A stretch of 22,826 nt of DNA, taken from CAYNYF01 sp964401385. Lineage in GTDB: Bacteria > Planctomycetota > Phycisphaerae > SM23-33. The first letter of the stretch is position 1, and each line of letters opens with the position of its first letter. Below are positions 13,244 to 21,787 of this stretch, in pieces. Position numbers and translations under genes: made by a program. Under the pieces are notes generated by a model. The model was not told where the DNA came from. It saw only the letters and a list, made by a program, of their open reading frames with translations, and made no database searches. The stretch lies in NCBI GenBank assembly GCA_964401385.1, contig CAYNYF010000073.1, forward strand, positions 1 through 22,826, written 5' to 3'.

Positions 13244-15712
13244 ATGACACTTCACAGGATCGCGCTTGCGCTGGCGGCGTGCCTGGCGGTCTGTCCACGG
13301 GCCCACGGCCTGGACGTGGACATAGACCCCGTTCCGCGGATTCCGCTGCGGAAGGGCGACACGCAGGTATTCCTGATCAACCTGTCGAAGGCTACGGCCG
13401 CGTGCAAGGGCACGGTCAGCTTCGAGAAGCTGCCCGAGGGGCTGGCGGCGTCGCCGGCGAAGCAGGACTTCAGCCTCGCCGCGGGCGGCTCGGAGCAACT
13501 CGTCTTCACCATCGCGTGCGCCGCCTGGGGAGGCGAGGACACCATCCGCCCGGAGGTCACGGTGACGGGCGACGAGCCGGTCAACTTCCCCGACCGCCTG
13601 AAGACCACCATCGTCCGCGACCAGAAGAAGCTCGACAAGAAACCCATCCGCCCCGACGGTTTGCTGGCGTACTTCTCCTGCGGCGACGCCGCCGCGGGCG
13701 AGTACCACCACTTCGACGCCTGCGCCGGCAACAAGCGGTTCTGGGAGGAGGGCATCTGGTATCATCCCGGCGGTCTCAGGGGGCGGGCGGTCTTCGGCAT
13801 GAACGCCATGCCGTATCCGCGGCACCGGTGGTCGAAGTTCGCCTACGAAACGCTGAACAACATCTACTACAAGCGCGGCACGATCTGCTTCTGGATGCGC
13901 AAGTCGCGCCGCAAGGCCGAGATCCCCTACACCGGCCGCTTCAAGGGCGACCCGAAGACGACCTGGCGGATCGGCCCGACGGCCATGCGCGGCCACGAGG
14001 GCGAGGGGCTGGTCGGCTACATCTGGTCGCCGCAGGCCATCTACACCCGCTGGTACCTCAAGGCCCCGCGGCCGTGGAAGCCCTTCCAGCCGAGCAGCGA
14101 TTCTTTCATCAGCCTGCGGCGGTACAAGGCGGTCAAGGGCCTCACCGACGGCTTCCTGGAAGCGACCTACCTGGCGATGCGCGGCAAGAGATACCACGTC
14201 CAGGCCCCGTATGAGTGGACGGAGAACTGGCGGCACGTGGCGCTGCTGTGGGACGTCGACCGGCGCCGGCTGGAGATCTACCTCGACGGCGAGAAGCTCA
14301 GCGGCGAGATCATGCTCAACGGCGCGGCCAGCATCGACCAGGCCTGGTATGCCGCCCCCTGGCACGTGATGACCTTCTGCAACGCGGCCATGAGCATCTG
14401 CTGCGTCAGCGCCGAGGGCGGTCGAGGGGCGACCGATCGCGACGAGTACTACGTCTTCAACCGCGCCCTGAGCGTGGACGAGATCCGCAAGAACATGAGC
14501 GCGTCCATGGGCAAGGTGGTCGCGCCCGCCATCGTGCCGGCCGGCGGGAAGTTCCACGAGTCCCTGAAGGTCCAGGTCCGCAGCCTGTGGGCCAACCCCG
14601 CACATCGCTACACGACGGACGGGGGCGAGCCCACGGAGTCCTCGCCCGTCATAGCCGGGCCCATCGAGTTGAGAAAGACGACCACGCTGAGGGTCAAGAG
14701 CTTCCTGAAGGGCTTCGAGCCCAGCGAGACGGCCACGGCAAGATTCGAGTTCCTCGGCCCGGACGAGCAGAAGCCCCGCATCACGCTCATCTCGGCCGTG
14801 AACGACCCGGCCAGCGTGCTGATGTGCTTCGACGAGCCGGTGGAGAAATCATCCGCCGAGGACGCGGCCAACTACGCGGTTGACGGGGCAGCCATCAAAG
14901 CCGCTAAGCTCGAGCCCGACGGCCAGACCGTCCGGCTGGCGGTGGCCGAGCCCCTCTCGCCCGAGGCACACAAGCTGAGCGTCCGCGGGGTCCGCGACCG
15001 CGCCAAGGCCGGCAACGTCATGGAAGAACTGAAGGACCGGCCCTTCGAGCTGAGGAGCCTGCCGGCCCTGGTGGGCTACTGGTCGTTCGACGTGCCGTCG
15101 GGCCCGGTCGTGAAGGACCTCTCGCCCTCGCGCGTCGACGGCCTGGCGTGGGACGACCTTCACCCGAGCATCCGGCGCGTACCAGGGGTGCGCGGCGAGG
15201 CCGTCTGGCTGGACGGCAAGGACGACTTCGTCGACGTGACCGACTACCTGGACGCCCGGAAACTCAGGGTGAATCCCAAGAGCCCGCACAACACGGACGT
15301 GGGTACGGTGGCGCTGTGGTTCAAGGGCGACCCGGACGGCGTCGGGTACAAGAAGTACATCGTCTGCAAGACCTACGCGTACGAGATCTGGACCACCAAC
15401 GGCAACCTGATGCACACGAAGAACATCAAGATCGTCGACGGCAAGTGGCATCACCTGGCGGTGACCTATCAGGGGCGCGTCAAGGACGGCCTGAAGTTCT
15501 ACCTCGACGGCAAGCTCGTCCACACCCAGACCGGCCGCTTCCTGAAGCACGACATGATGGGCGTCGGCCTGGGCGTTGGCGGGGGCGGCTACGGCCAGCC
15601 CCGCTTCTTCAAGGGCGCCCTGGACGAGGTGATGCTCTTCAACCGGCAGTTGAGCGGCGCGGAGATCCGCCGGCTCCACGACAGGGGCTCGCTGGCGCCG
15701 CCGACAAAATAG
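13244..15712 (+). CDS. exported two-LamG-domain protein (carbohydrate binding)
   Basis: 822 residues. Signal peptide MTLHRIALALAACLAVCPRAHG with likely cleavage after AHG. A beta-sandwich region (about 25-125) is followed by a first LamG/concanavalin-like domain (about 138-415: GLLAYFSCGD to WRHVALLWDVDRRRLEIYLDG and YYVFNRALSVDEI). Next come a chitobiase C-terminal/Fn3-associated repeat (about 428-503: HRYTTDGGEPTESSPV, then ELRKTTTLRVKSF), an Ig-like domain (about 510-605) and a second LamG domain (608-815: LVGYWSFD, VWLDGKDDFVDV, WHHLAVTYQGR, LDEVMLFNRQLSGAEIRRLH). No catalytic motif is visible, so it probably binds glycans or surfaces outside the cytoplasm. The start is the ATG that gives a clean signal peptide; its ribosome binding site is weak. 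The next gene begins 49 bp after the stop. Confidence 0.8.
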   Translation: MTLHRIALALAACLAVCPRAHGLDVDIDPVPRIPLRKGDTQVFLINLSKATAACKGTVSFEKLPEGLAASPAKQDFSLAAGGSEQLVFTIACAAWGGEDTIRPEVTVTGDEPVNFPDRLKTTIVRDQKKLDKKPIRPDGLLAYFSCGDAAAGEYHHFDACAGNKRFWEEGIWYHPGGLRGRAVFGMNAMPYPRHRWSKFAYETLNNIYYKRGTICFWMRKSRRKAEIPYTGRFKGDPKTTWRIGPTAMRGHEGEGLVGYIWSPQAIYTRWYLKAPRPWKPFQPSSDSFISLRRYKAVKGLTDGFLEATYLAMRGKRYHVQAPYEWTENWRHVALLWDVDRRRLEIYLDGEKLSGEIMLNGAASIDQAWYAAPWHVMTFCNAAMSICCVSAEGGRGATDRDEYYVFNRALSVDEIRKNMSASMGKVVAPAIVPAGGKFHESLKVQVRSLWANPAHRYTTDGGEPTESSPVIAGPIELRKTTTLRVKSFLKGFEPSETATARFEFLGPDEQKPRITLISAVNDPASVLMCFDEPVEKSSAEDAANYAVDGAAIKAAKLEPDGQTVRLAVAEPLSPEAHKLSVRGVRDRAKAGNVMEELKDRPFELRSLPALVGYWSFDVPSGPVVKDLSPSRVDGLAWDDLHPSIRRVPGVRGEAVWLDGKDDFVDVTDYLDARKLRVNPKSPHNTDVGTVALWFKGDPDGVGYKKYIVCKTYAYEIWTTNGNLMHTKNIKIVDGKWHHLAVTYQGRVKDGLKFYLDGKLVHTQTGRFLKHDMMGVGLGVGGGGYGQPRFFKGALDEVMLFNRQLSGAEIRRLHDRGSLAPPTK

Positions 15713-15761
15713 ACCGAGTCCGCTTTGCGTCCATGCGGTTTGAGAGATCAGGAGGTGCAGC

Positions 15762-18410
15762 ATGAGTAGAGATCGAACGTGGTGGTTGCAGATGGGATTC
15801 CGGGCCGTCGTCCTGGCTGCGCTGTGGGCGTTGCTGCCGGGCGCGGTCCGCGCGGCGGGGCCGACTCCGCTGGCCGACTATGACGTGGCCCTGGAGATCA
15901 AGAACACGACGCCGGAGAAGAAGACCGACTGGCCGGTGATCATGACGGTCTACAAGGTCTTCGGCCGGAACCTGCCCGCGGGCACGCTCAATCCCGCCGG
16001 ATACCACGTCTACAACGCAAAGGGCGTGGAAATCCCGCACATGATTGAGGCGATCCGGCCCGATGACCAGCAGGGCAACAACGAGATCGTCTTCGTCATC
16101 CCGGAGATCGAAAAGGGCCGGACGCTCAGGTACCGCATCACGAACACGGCCAAGGCCTCCTCGGGGCAGAGGAAGCTGGACGTTGTCAACAGCCCGCACA
16201 ACCTGATCGGCAACGCCGGCTTCGAGGACAAAGGCTCGGTCGAGGCCCAGCCCGTCGCCGACTGGAGCGGCAACGGTCAACTGGATGAGAAGGTCAAGCG
16301 CTCCGGCCGGTCGTCGCTGCGCCTGCGCGGCACGCGCCGGCGGAGCTTCCGCCACGTCGCGAAGTTCCCCCTGCACAAGGGCAGCCGGTACTACTTCGGC
16401 GTCTGGGGAAAAACCGACGAGGTCTCCCGCCACGGCATCCACACCGGCCGCGGCGGCTACTTCGAGCTGAAAGGGTTCTACAGCGGCTGGCGCGGGCGAT
16501 TCAGCGACTCGCGCGGCACGCTGCTGACCGACTGGGACGGCAACATCATCAAGAAGGACCTGGACCAGCGAACGCAGAGGAATCTCAAGCGGAACTTCGT
16601 CGCCAGCCGGGCGGCGTGGATCTTCCCCCAGTGCTACACCCGCGATTGGTTCAAGGCGCTGCCGCTGGTACACAGCTTCACCGACTGGGGCCTGCCGGAG
16701 ATGTGCATGACCGCTGCCGCGGACGCCGGCGAGTTGACGATCGCGCTGGACCAGCGACCGCAGTTCGTCCGCCCGGCCAACCAGCCGGGCACCTGGTGGC
16801 TGGACGACGCGGTGCTGATGGAGCAGCCCGAGGTCACCGTCCGCTTCGACGAGCTGCTCAAGGGGCACCTGAAAGACGGACTGTTCGTCTTCACCCGCCC
16901 GACTCAGATGAATCTGGGCTTGTGCCTGAGCCGGTCGAACAACTACTGCGCCATGCCGTACCCGCGCGAGAAGGCCGAGCGGCTGGACCGCTTCGCCTGC
17001 AAGGGCCAGCGGGCGGTCCTCCTCCTGGGCGTCTACCACACCCGCCCGCTGGGGAAGGTCCAGGTCGCCGTCCAGGGCGGCGCCCTGCTTGGCCCGGACG
17101 GTGCCCGCCTGCCGCTGACGGAGGTGGAGTACCTGCCCGGCTTTCTCGGGCAAGAGCCGTCGCACCTCCTGCGAGCCACCGCCGAGCCGGTGGAGCTGAC
17201 CGAAAAGCGGGGAATGCCGTACTTCGTGCTGAACTTCCTCGTGCCGCCGGTGGCTAAGGCCGGGACGTACCGCGGCGAGGTGCAATTGCTGGCCGACGGT
17301 AAGCCGCTGCGCTCGATCCCCACAACACTCCGCGTGCAGGACATGGCGCTGCCGATCCTGAGGGACGTATCCGTCGGGCCCATCCTCCAGTCCGACCCGC
17401 TCAACGACGAGACGATGCGCGTCCTCCAGAAGACCGGCTTCACCGGCGTCAACGTCGGGCGCGGCGTTTTCAAGTTCGTCACCGGCGTCGACGGCAAGAA
17501 GCACGTGAACGTGGAGGACCTGGGCAAGAAGCTCCAGTGGATCAAGTCTTATGGGATCACCGCGGCCGTGACCCTCTGGTCCGACGCCGACCTGGGTCCG
17601 CAGTGGGGCGGCGGCAAGCTCATCAAGGCCGTCAAACAGGACAAGCAGCGCTTCCTGGAGGAGGTCAAGCGCGTCGAGGGCTACTGCCAGAAACACCCCG
17701 ACTGGCCTCGCCTGATCTGGATGACCTGGGACGAGCCGCAGCCCAACGGCAGTTTCGGCCCCCGCGGGCACGGCAAGCCGTGTGAGAAGATGGGCTGGGT
17801 GACCGAGGCCGTGCCCAACGCCCTGACCACCATCGACGCGGGATTCTGGGTCTGGGACAAGATCCTGCCGTACTACACGCTGGCCAACCTGGACGAGCCG
17901 GCCGATTTCGTCGGCCCGGAGGTGTACGAGTACACGCGGAAACAAGGCAAGGACTTCGGCTTCGCCGGCAGCAAGAACGACCTGGACGAGCGCGTGCGGT
18001 ACCAGGTTGGGATGATGCTCATCGCCAGCGGCGCCAAGAACTTCCAGTACTGGCACCTGACCGTCCGCAACATGCTGGCCGCCCGCGTGGACGGAAAGCT
18101 GCTGCGCTCCATCTCCATGGTGGCGACCAGCGAGGGAATGGACGACCTGAAGATCCACCGGCTGCTGCGGGACGCCATGAAGGTGGCGGGCGCCTCCGGC
18201 GACGCCGCTCGCGCCGCCGCCGCCGGGAAGGCCGAGGCCTACCTCAGGAAGATTCACACGGTCTGGAACGCCGACCACACGCACGACGAGTCACTGCCGT
18301 ATCTGGGCCTGGCGGCGGACTGGGGCTACGACCGGTTCTACTGGGACTGGCAAGAGCAGATGGCCCGTTACGCGGCCGCGTGCAAAGGCGTGAAATGGAT
18401 CGAAAGATAG
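15762..18410 (+). CDS. exported GH123-like / DUF4091-type glycoside hydrolase
   Basis: 882 residues, preceded by AGGAGGT at 15750-15756, five bases before the ATG. Signal peptide is about 1-32 (LLPGAVRAAG). Residues about 33-380 are beta-rich with a carbohydrate-binding-like stretch (NLIGNAGFED, SGRSSLRLRG, YYFGVWGKT). A further beta domain (about 395-530) ends AGTYRGEVQLLADGKPLRSI and LRVQDMALPIL, the linker that commonly precedes a TIM barrel in GH123/DUF4091 relatives. The barrel (about 535-830) contains LIWMTWDEPQP; Asp657-Glu658 match the Asp-Glu pair that GH123 uses for substrate-assisted hydrolysis of N-acetylhexosaminides. Family and substrate are inferred from layout; sequence similarity should be weak. 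Sits 49 bp after the LamG gene, so the two are one operon. Confidence 0.7.
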   Translation: MSRDRTWWLQMGFRAVVLAALWALLPGAVRAAGPTPLADYDVALEIKNTTPEKKTDWPVIMTVYKVFGRNLPAGTLNPAGYHVYNAKGVEIPHMIEAIRPDDQQGNNEIVFVIPEIEKGRTLRYRITNTAKASSGQRKLDVVNSPHNLIGNAGFEDKGSVEAQPVADWSGNGQLDEKVKRSGRSSLRLRGTRRRSFRHVAKFPLHKGSRYYFGVWGKTDEVSRHGIHTGRGGYFELKGFYSGWRGRFSDSRGTLLTDWDGNIIKKDLDQRTQRNLKRNFVASRAAWIFPQCYTRDWFKALPLVHSFTDWGLPEMCMTAAADAGELTIALDQRPQFVRPANQPGTWWLDDAVLMEQPEVTVRFDELLKGHLKDGLFVFTRPTQMNLGLCLSRSNNYCAMPYPREKAERLDRFACKGQRAVLLLGVYHTRPLGKVQVAVQGGALLGPDGARLPLTEVEYLPGFLGQEPSHLLRATAEPVELTEKRGMPYFVLNFLVPPVAKAGTYRGEVQLLADGKPLRSIPTTLRVQDMALPILRDVSVGPILQSDPLNDETMRVLQKTGFTGVNVGRGVFKFVTGVDGKKHVNVEDLGKKLQWIKSYGITAAVTLWSDADLGPQWGGGKLIKAVKQDKQRFLEEVKRVEGYCQKHPDWPRLIWMTWDEPQPNGSFGPRGHGKPCEKMGWVTEAVPNALTTIDAGFWVWDKILPYYTLANLDEPADFVGPEVYEYTRKQGKDFGFAGSKNDLDERVRYQVGMMLIASGAKNFQYWHLTVRNMLAARVDGKLLRSISMVATSEGMDDLKIHRLLRDAMKVAGASGDAARAAAAGKAEAYLRKIHTVWNADHTHDESLPYLGLAADWGYDRFYWDWQEQMARYAAACKGVKWIER

Positions 18411-18493
18411 CCCGCATGGAGGGACGATCACCTTCGGCGCTTTCCGCCTCCCGGTGACGGAAGCGGACCGCCCGCGGCCGAGGCGGAGGCCCA
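18411..18493. other. convergent gap, no clear terminator
   Basis: The 83 bp between the GH123-like stop and the hypB stop contain only imperfect stems, for example GCTTTCCG facing CGGAAGC near 18441-18466. No T-run occurs on either strand. I cannot name a terminator here. Confidence 0.35.
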
Positions 18494-19204
18494 TCAGCCG
18501 GCGACGTCCTCGTCTCGGCCGGAACGGCTGGCCGCGGCGGCGGCGCCAGGCCCGCCTCCGGCGGGTCGCTGCCGTCCCAGCCAGCCCAGCCATTCGTCCA
18601 GCCCCCGGCCGGTGGTGTTGGACAGCTCGATGAGCGGGGCGCGGGTGTTGATCCGGGCCAGATCGCCCCGGACGCGCCCGGCATCGTAGTCCAGCACCCC
18701 CAGCAGGTCCATCTTGGTCAGCAGGATCACGTCGGCGGTCTGGAACAGCGTGGGGTACTTGGCGACCTTGTCGTCGCCCTCGGGCACCGACAGCAGAATG
18801 GCCCGCAAATGCTCGCCCAAATCGAAGACCGCCGGGCAGACCATGTTGCCGATGTTCTCGATGAACAGGAAGGTCAGGCCGTTCAGGTCGAGGGTCTTGA
18901 GTCCCTCGGCCACCTGGCCCGGGGAGAGGTGACAGCCTCCGCCGGTGTTGATCTGCGTCACCGCCGCCCCCAGCGGGCCCAGCCGCTCGGCGTCGCGCGT
19001 GGTCTGGAGGTCGCCGACCAGCACCGCACAGCGGTCCCGGGCGGCCAGTCGAGGGATGGTGTTCTCCAGCAGGCTGGTTTTGCCGCTGCCGGGAGCGCTG
19101 AGGATGTTAATCGCCACCACGCCAGCGGCGTCCATGACGCGGCGATTCTCGGCGGCACAGGCGTCGGAAGCCTCCAGAACGCTCTTGACGACGTTGATCT
19201 TCAT
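18494..19204 (-). CDS. hypB: hydrogenase/urease nickel-insertion GTPase HypB
   Basis: 236 residues. HypB is a SIMIBI GTPase that, with HypA, loads nickel into [NiFe]-hydrogenase (in some bacteria also urease). Walker A is SAPGSGKTS (36-44), followed by VGDLQTTRDAERL, the metal-binding switch NTGGGCHL (Cys91, His92), FIENIGNMVCP (Cys123) and TKMD (163-166) for guanine. The N-terminus lacks the His-rich nickel store and the CxxCGC high-affinity site of E. coli HypB, so this is the short form. The tail after about 212 (Gly/Ala-rich, then SRSGRDEDVAG) is dispensable-looking. The ATG overlaps the hypA stop as ATGA, indicating coupled translation. No hydrogenase or urease genes are in view. Confidence 0.93.
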   Translation of the reverse strand: MKINVVKSVLEASDACAAENRRVMDAAGVVAINILSAPGSGKTSLLENTIPRLAARDRCAVLVGDLQTTRDAERLGPLGAAVTQINTGGGCHLSPGQVAEGLKTLDLNGLTFLFIENIGNMVCPAVFDLGEHLRAILLSVPEGDDKVAKYPTLFQTADVILLTKMDLLGVLDYDAGRVRGDLARINTRAPLIELSNTTGRGLDEWLGWLGRQRPAGGGPGAAAAASRSGRDEDVAG

Positions 19205-19566
19205 GGCTCCGCGGGCGCCTCTTGCTTCTCGCAGACGATGGACTGCAGGATGATGTCGTAGCCGGCCACGATCTCGACGTCCGCCTGCCCGCAGCCCGGG
19301 CAGAGGAACTCCCACGCCTCGCAGGCGAAGCTCCGGCCGCAGTTGCGGCACTGGGCGCGGACGGCCTCCTGGGTGACCTTCAGCTCCGCCCCGGCCGCCA
19401 GCGTGCCTTCGGCAATGACCTCGAAGGCCGAGCAGAGCATTTCCGGCACCACCTGCCGGAACGCCCCGGTGGTCACCTCGATCTTCTCGATCCGCCCGCC
19501 GCCATGCTCGGCCACGGCCGAGAGCACGTTCTTGAGCAGATCAACCGCGATGGACATCTCGTGCAT
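19201..19566 (-). CDS. hypA: nickel metallochaperone HypA
   Basis: 121 residues, the usual length. Starts MHEMSIA with the N-terminal His2 that binds nickel, and carries the structural zinc site CRNC (Cys73, Cys76) and CPGC (Cys89, Cys92). HypA hands nickel to the hydrogenase large subunit with help from HypB. The start at 19566 is fixed by the MHE nickel motif. It overlaps hypB by four bases and lies 82 bp after the UroD-family gene on the same strand, so it may be co-transcribed with it. Confidence 0.93.
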   Translation of the reverse strand: MHEMSIAVDLLKNVLSAVAEHGGGRIEKIEVTTGAFRQVVPEMLCSAFEVIAEGTLAAGAELKVTQEAVRAQCRNCGRSFACEAWEFLCPGCGQADVEIVAGYDIILQSIVCEKQEAPAEP

Positions 19567-19648
19567 GCGAACCTTGCTGTCAATCTACCACACGATCGCG
19601 CCAACTGCTACCGGCGGAGCTTGCGCGGCCGCGCCGGCGATCGGCGGC

Positions 19649-20827
19649 TCAGTACGTGCCGAAGTCTTGCAGGGCCTCCCACATGGCCGAGACGTTCTCG
19701 GGCGGGACGTCGGCCTGAATGTTGTGCACGGTGTTGAAGACCCACCCGCCTCCGGGGGCGAGGGCCTCGACGTTGCGTCGGACATGCTCGCGAACCTGCT
19801 CAGGGCTGCCGTGGGGAAGCACGCCTTGCGTGTCCACCCCGCCGCCCCAGAAGCACAGGTCCGCGCCGAAGTCCCGCTTCAGGCCGGCCGGGTCCATCCC
19901 CGCCGCCGTGATGTGAACCGGGTTCAGCACGTCGACGCCAATCTCGATAAAGTCCGGGATGATCGGCCGAACCGACCCGCAGGAATGGAACAGGATCTTC
20001 GCAGAGGGCAGGAGCGCCCCCATCCGGGCGATGAGCTGCGCCAGGCGGGGCTTGATGAGCTTGCGGAACATCTGCGGCGAGATGAGCTGCGACTGCTGCG
20101 TGCCGTAGTCGTCGGCCTCCATAACCACGTCCACCAGGTCGCCCACCGTCTCGGCCGCTCGGGCCCAGTAGCGAAGCTTGATGTCCAGGAAGCGCTCCAT
20201 GAGGGCCTCTGCCGCTGCCGGGTTGGCCAGGAGGTCCACCAGGAAGTTGTCCATGCCCCGCAGGCGCGCGCCCATCTCCACCAGCCCGGCGCAAACCCCC
20301 TTGAGCACCACGGCTTTGCCGGCATCCCGGTAGGCCTGGGCGGTTTCTCGCAGGCCGTCGAACCGCCAGGCCTCGTCGCCGGCGGGCAGGTCCAGGCGCT
20401 CGATCTGCTCGACGGTGACGTCGGCGCCGCCGAGGGGTTGGTCGATGACGCTGTAATACAGCCCGTCCTCGGCCGGCAGGAACTGCGTCAGGCCCCACTC
20501 GTCCACGTACGTCCAGCCGCCCTCGACCTTGGTGTGGCTGCGCCGCCAGGCCTTGCCGCCGGGCGGGACGGGAATGTTGTTCGCGCACAGGGGGTACAGA
20601 CCCCGCGTGTCCACCGCCAGCCGCTCCAGGACGTCCTCGTCCGGAAGGGCCAACTGCTGGAGGATGTCGCAGACCTCCGCCGGGCGCGGCGGCAGGTGGA
20701 GGTGGGCCCGCAGGCGCTCGTAGGCCCGGATGGCGATCCCCGTGACCTGCGTGCTGCCGAGGTCGTAGGGAACGCGGTCGCCCTCGTGGTGATCGAGGGT
20801 GGTGAGGACGCGCTCGCGGCTGTTCAT
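19649..20827 (-). CDS. UroD-family methyltransferase (MtaA/CmuA-like)
   Basis: 392 residues of the uroporphyrinogen decarboxylase fold. It opens NSRERVLTTLDHHEGDRVPY, usual for the methylcobamide:CoM-methyltransferase-like branch rather than HemE. ILFHSCGSVRPIIPDFIEIG (279-298) supplies the His281/Cys283 pair of the zinc site that activates the methyl-acceptor thiol, GGVDTQGVLP follows, and the C-terminal block FNTVHNIQADVPPENV is characteristic of this group. In such systems the protein moves a methyl group between a corrinoid protein and a cofactor; no corrinoid protein gene is adjacent, so substrate is open. I choose the ATG at 20827 behind GAGGTGACC; a GTG two codons upstream overlaps that site. 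nrdJ in this window is also B12-dependent. Confidence 0.8.
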   Translation of the reverse strand: MNSRERVLTTLDHHEGDRVPYDLGSTQVTGIAIRAYERLRAHLHLPPRPAEVCDILQQLALPDEDVLERLAVDTRGLYPLCANNIPVPPGGKAWRRSHTKVEGGWTYVDEWGLTQFLPAEDGLYYSVIDQPLGGADVTVEQIERLDLPAGDEAWRFDGLRETAQAYRDAGKAVVLKGVCAGLVEMGARLRGMDNFLVDLLANPAAAEALMERFLDIKLRYWARAAETVGDLVDVVMEADDYGTQQSQLISPQMFRKLIKPRLAQLIARMGALLPSAKILFHSCGSVRPIIPDFIEIGVDVLNPVHITAAGMDPAGLKRDFGADLCFWGGGVDTQGVLPHGSPEQVREHVRRNVEALAPGGGWVFNTVHNIQADVPPENVSAMWEALQDFGTY

Positions 20828-20972
20828 GGTCACCTCGAATGGTCCCGGCGGAAACGCCGACTACCCGACGTCCCCGCACAGATTCGTACGTGAAGAATGC
20901 TCTCGTCCGACGTTTCCGACACGGTCGTAGTCCCGGCGCGTTCCCGTCTACCTGCCTGCCTTTGGGTCCGCG

Positions 20973-21323
20973 TCAACCGACCACCAATCTTGTTCCCATC
21001 AACAGCAACATGATCCCAAGCAGGATTCGCAAAAGCCTGGCGGGAAGGGCAACGGCCAGGTGCGCACCGATAAGACTGAATGCAAGAAAACAGGCCATCA
21101 CGATGAGGCCCGCCTTGATGTCCACATAATCTTGCCTGTAGTAGCGCGCCGCGGCCAGCAGAGAAATGGGCGCAGCCACAATGAACAAGGTCGTGCCTTG
21201 AGCGAGTTTTTGAGGAAAATGCGCGAAGATCGAGAGGCAAAAGATGATAATCGCGCCGCCTCCGACACCCACCGCTCCCATGACCAAACCGGCGATGCAT
21301 CCGATCAAGATAAGTGTAATCAT
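20973..21323 (-). CDS. half-size TauE/SafE (TSUP) family transporter
   Basis: 116 residues with about four membrane helices (2-27, 41-58, 71-90, 96-113) and the family motif GAVGVGGGAI (16-25) in the first helix. TSUP proteins export sulfite, sulfoacetate or related organic anions; full-length members have two such halves and about 250 residues. This frame ends cleanly with TGA and has a plausible GAGG site about nine bases before the ATG at 21323, so it may be a natural half-size member that dimerises, or the surviving half of a broken gene. No second half follows in 20828-20972. GC content falls noticeably from here to the end of the window. Confidence 0.65.
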   Translation of the reverse strand: MITLILIGCIAGLVMGAVGVGGGAIIIFCLSIFAHFPQKLAQGTTLFIVAAPISLLAAARYYRQDYVDIKAGLIVMACFLAFSLIGAHLAVALPARLLRILLGIMLLLMGTRLVVG

Positions 21324-21787
21324 GTTTCCATCCTCGCGCTGACAGCGTTTGCCCAAATAGTTTCGCACGACCATTTCCACCCGTACGCAGGGGGCCGCAA
21401 GCGCCGGGACGCGATTGAGTCGCCCTGGACTCTCCCAAATGCAGTCCAGTCAACTATCGCCGCGAGCCTTTCCTGCGATTCTATCACGATGCCTGGGACG
21501 AGGAAGCGCCGGCACAGCGCGGCATAATGGCCGCCAAACGAATCATGCGAAGAGTCGCGATGCCCGACAGTCGCTTCAACAGGCCAGGGTTCATCCCATC
21601 CAGATGGGCGTTCCTCTTCGGCCGGTGACCTCTTACACCCACCGAATCGCCAAAGGCGGCCTTGTCTCGACACCTGTTCACGCGGACGCACACCCCAACA
21701 AACAGACTTTGGACAGCTACGCCATCACCGCTCCTGCCGATGACACTCGGAACCGGCCCATTTTCCTCACGATGCTGAACCACACAC
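21324..21787. other. 464-bp region without a supportable gene
   Basis: Several overlapping open frames of 60-150 codons cross this stretch on both strands, but none has a good ribosome binding site or a protein-like composition, and they exclude one another. The TSUP promoter should lie in its left part. Composition is more AT-rich than the first 20 kb. Confidence 0.35.

Noticed and set aside
15639..20893. Very long antisense frames over the GH123-like gene (minus strand) and the UroD gene (plus strand)
   Set aside because: They exclude genes with clear domains, signal peptides and ribosome binding sites. GC-rich codon bias keeps the opposite frame free of stops.
21526..21628. 33-codon plus-strand frame in the 21.3-21.8 kb gap
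   Set aside because: It lacks a ribosome binding site, and overlapping frames on both strands are equally long.
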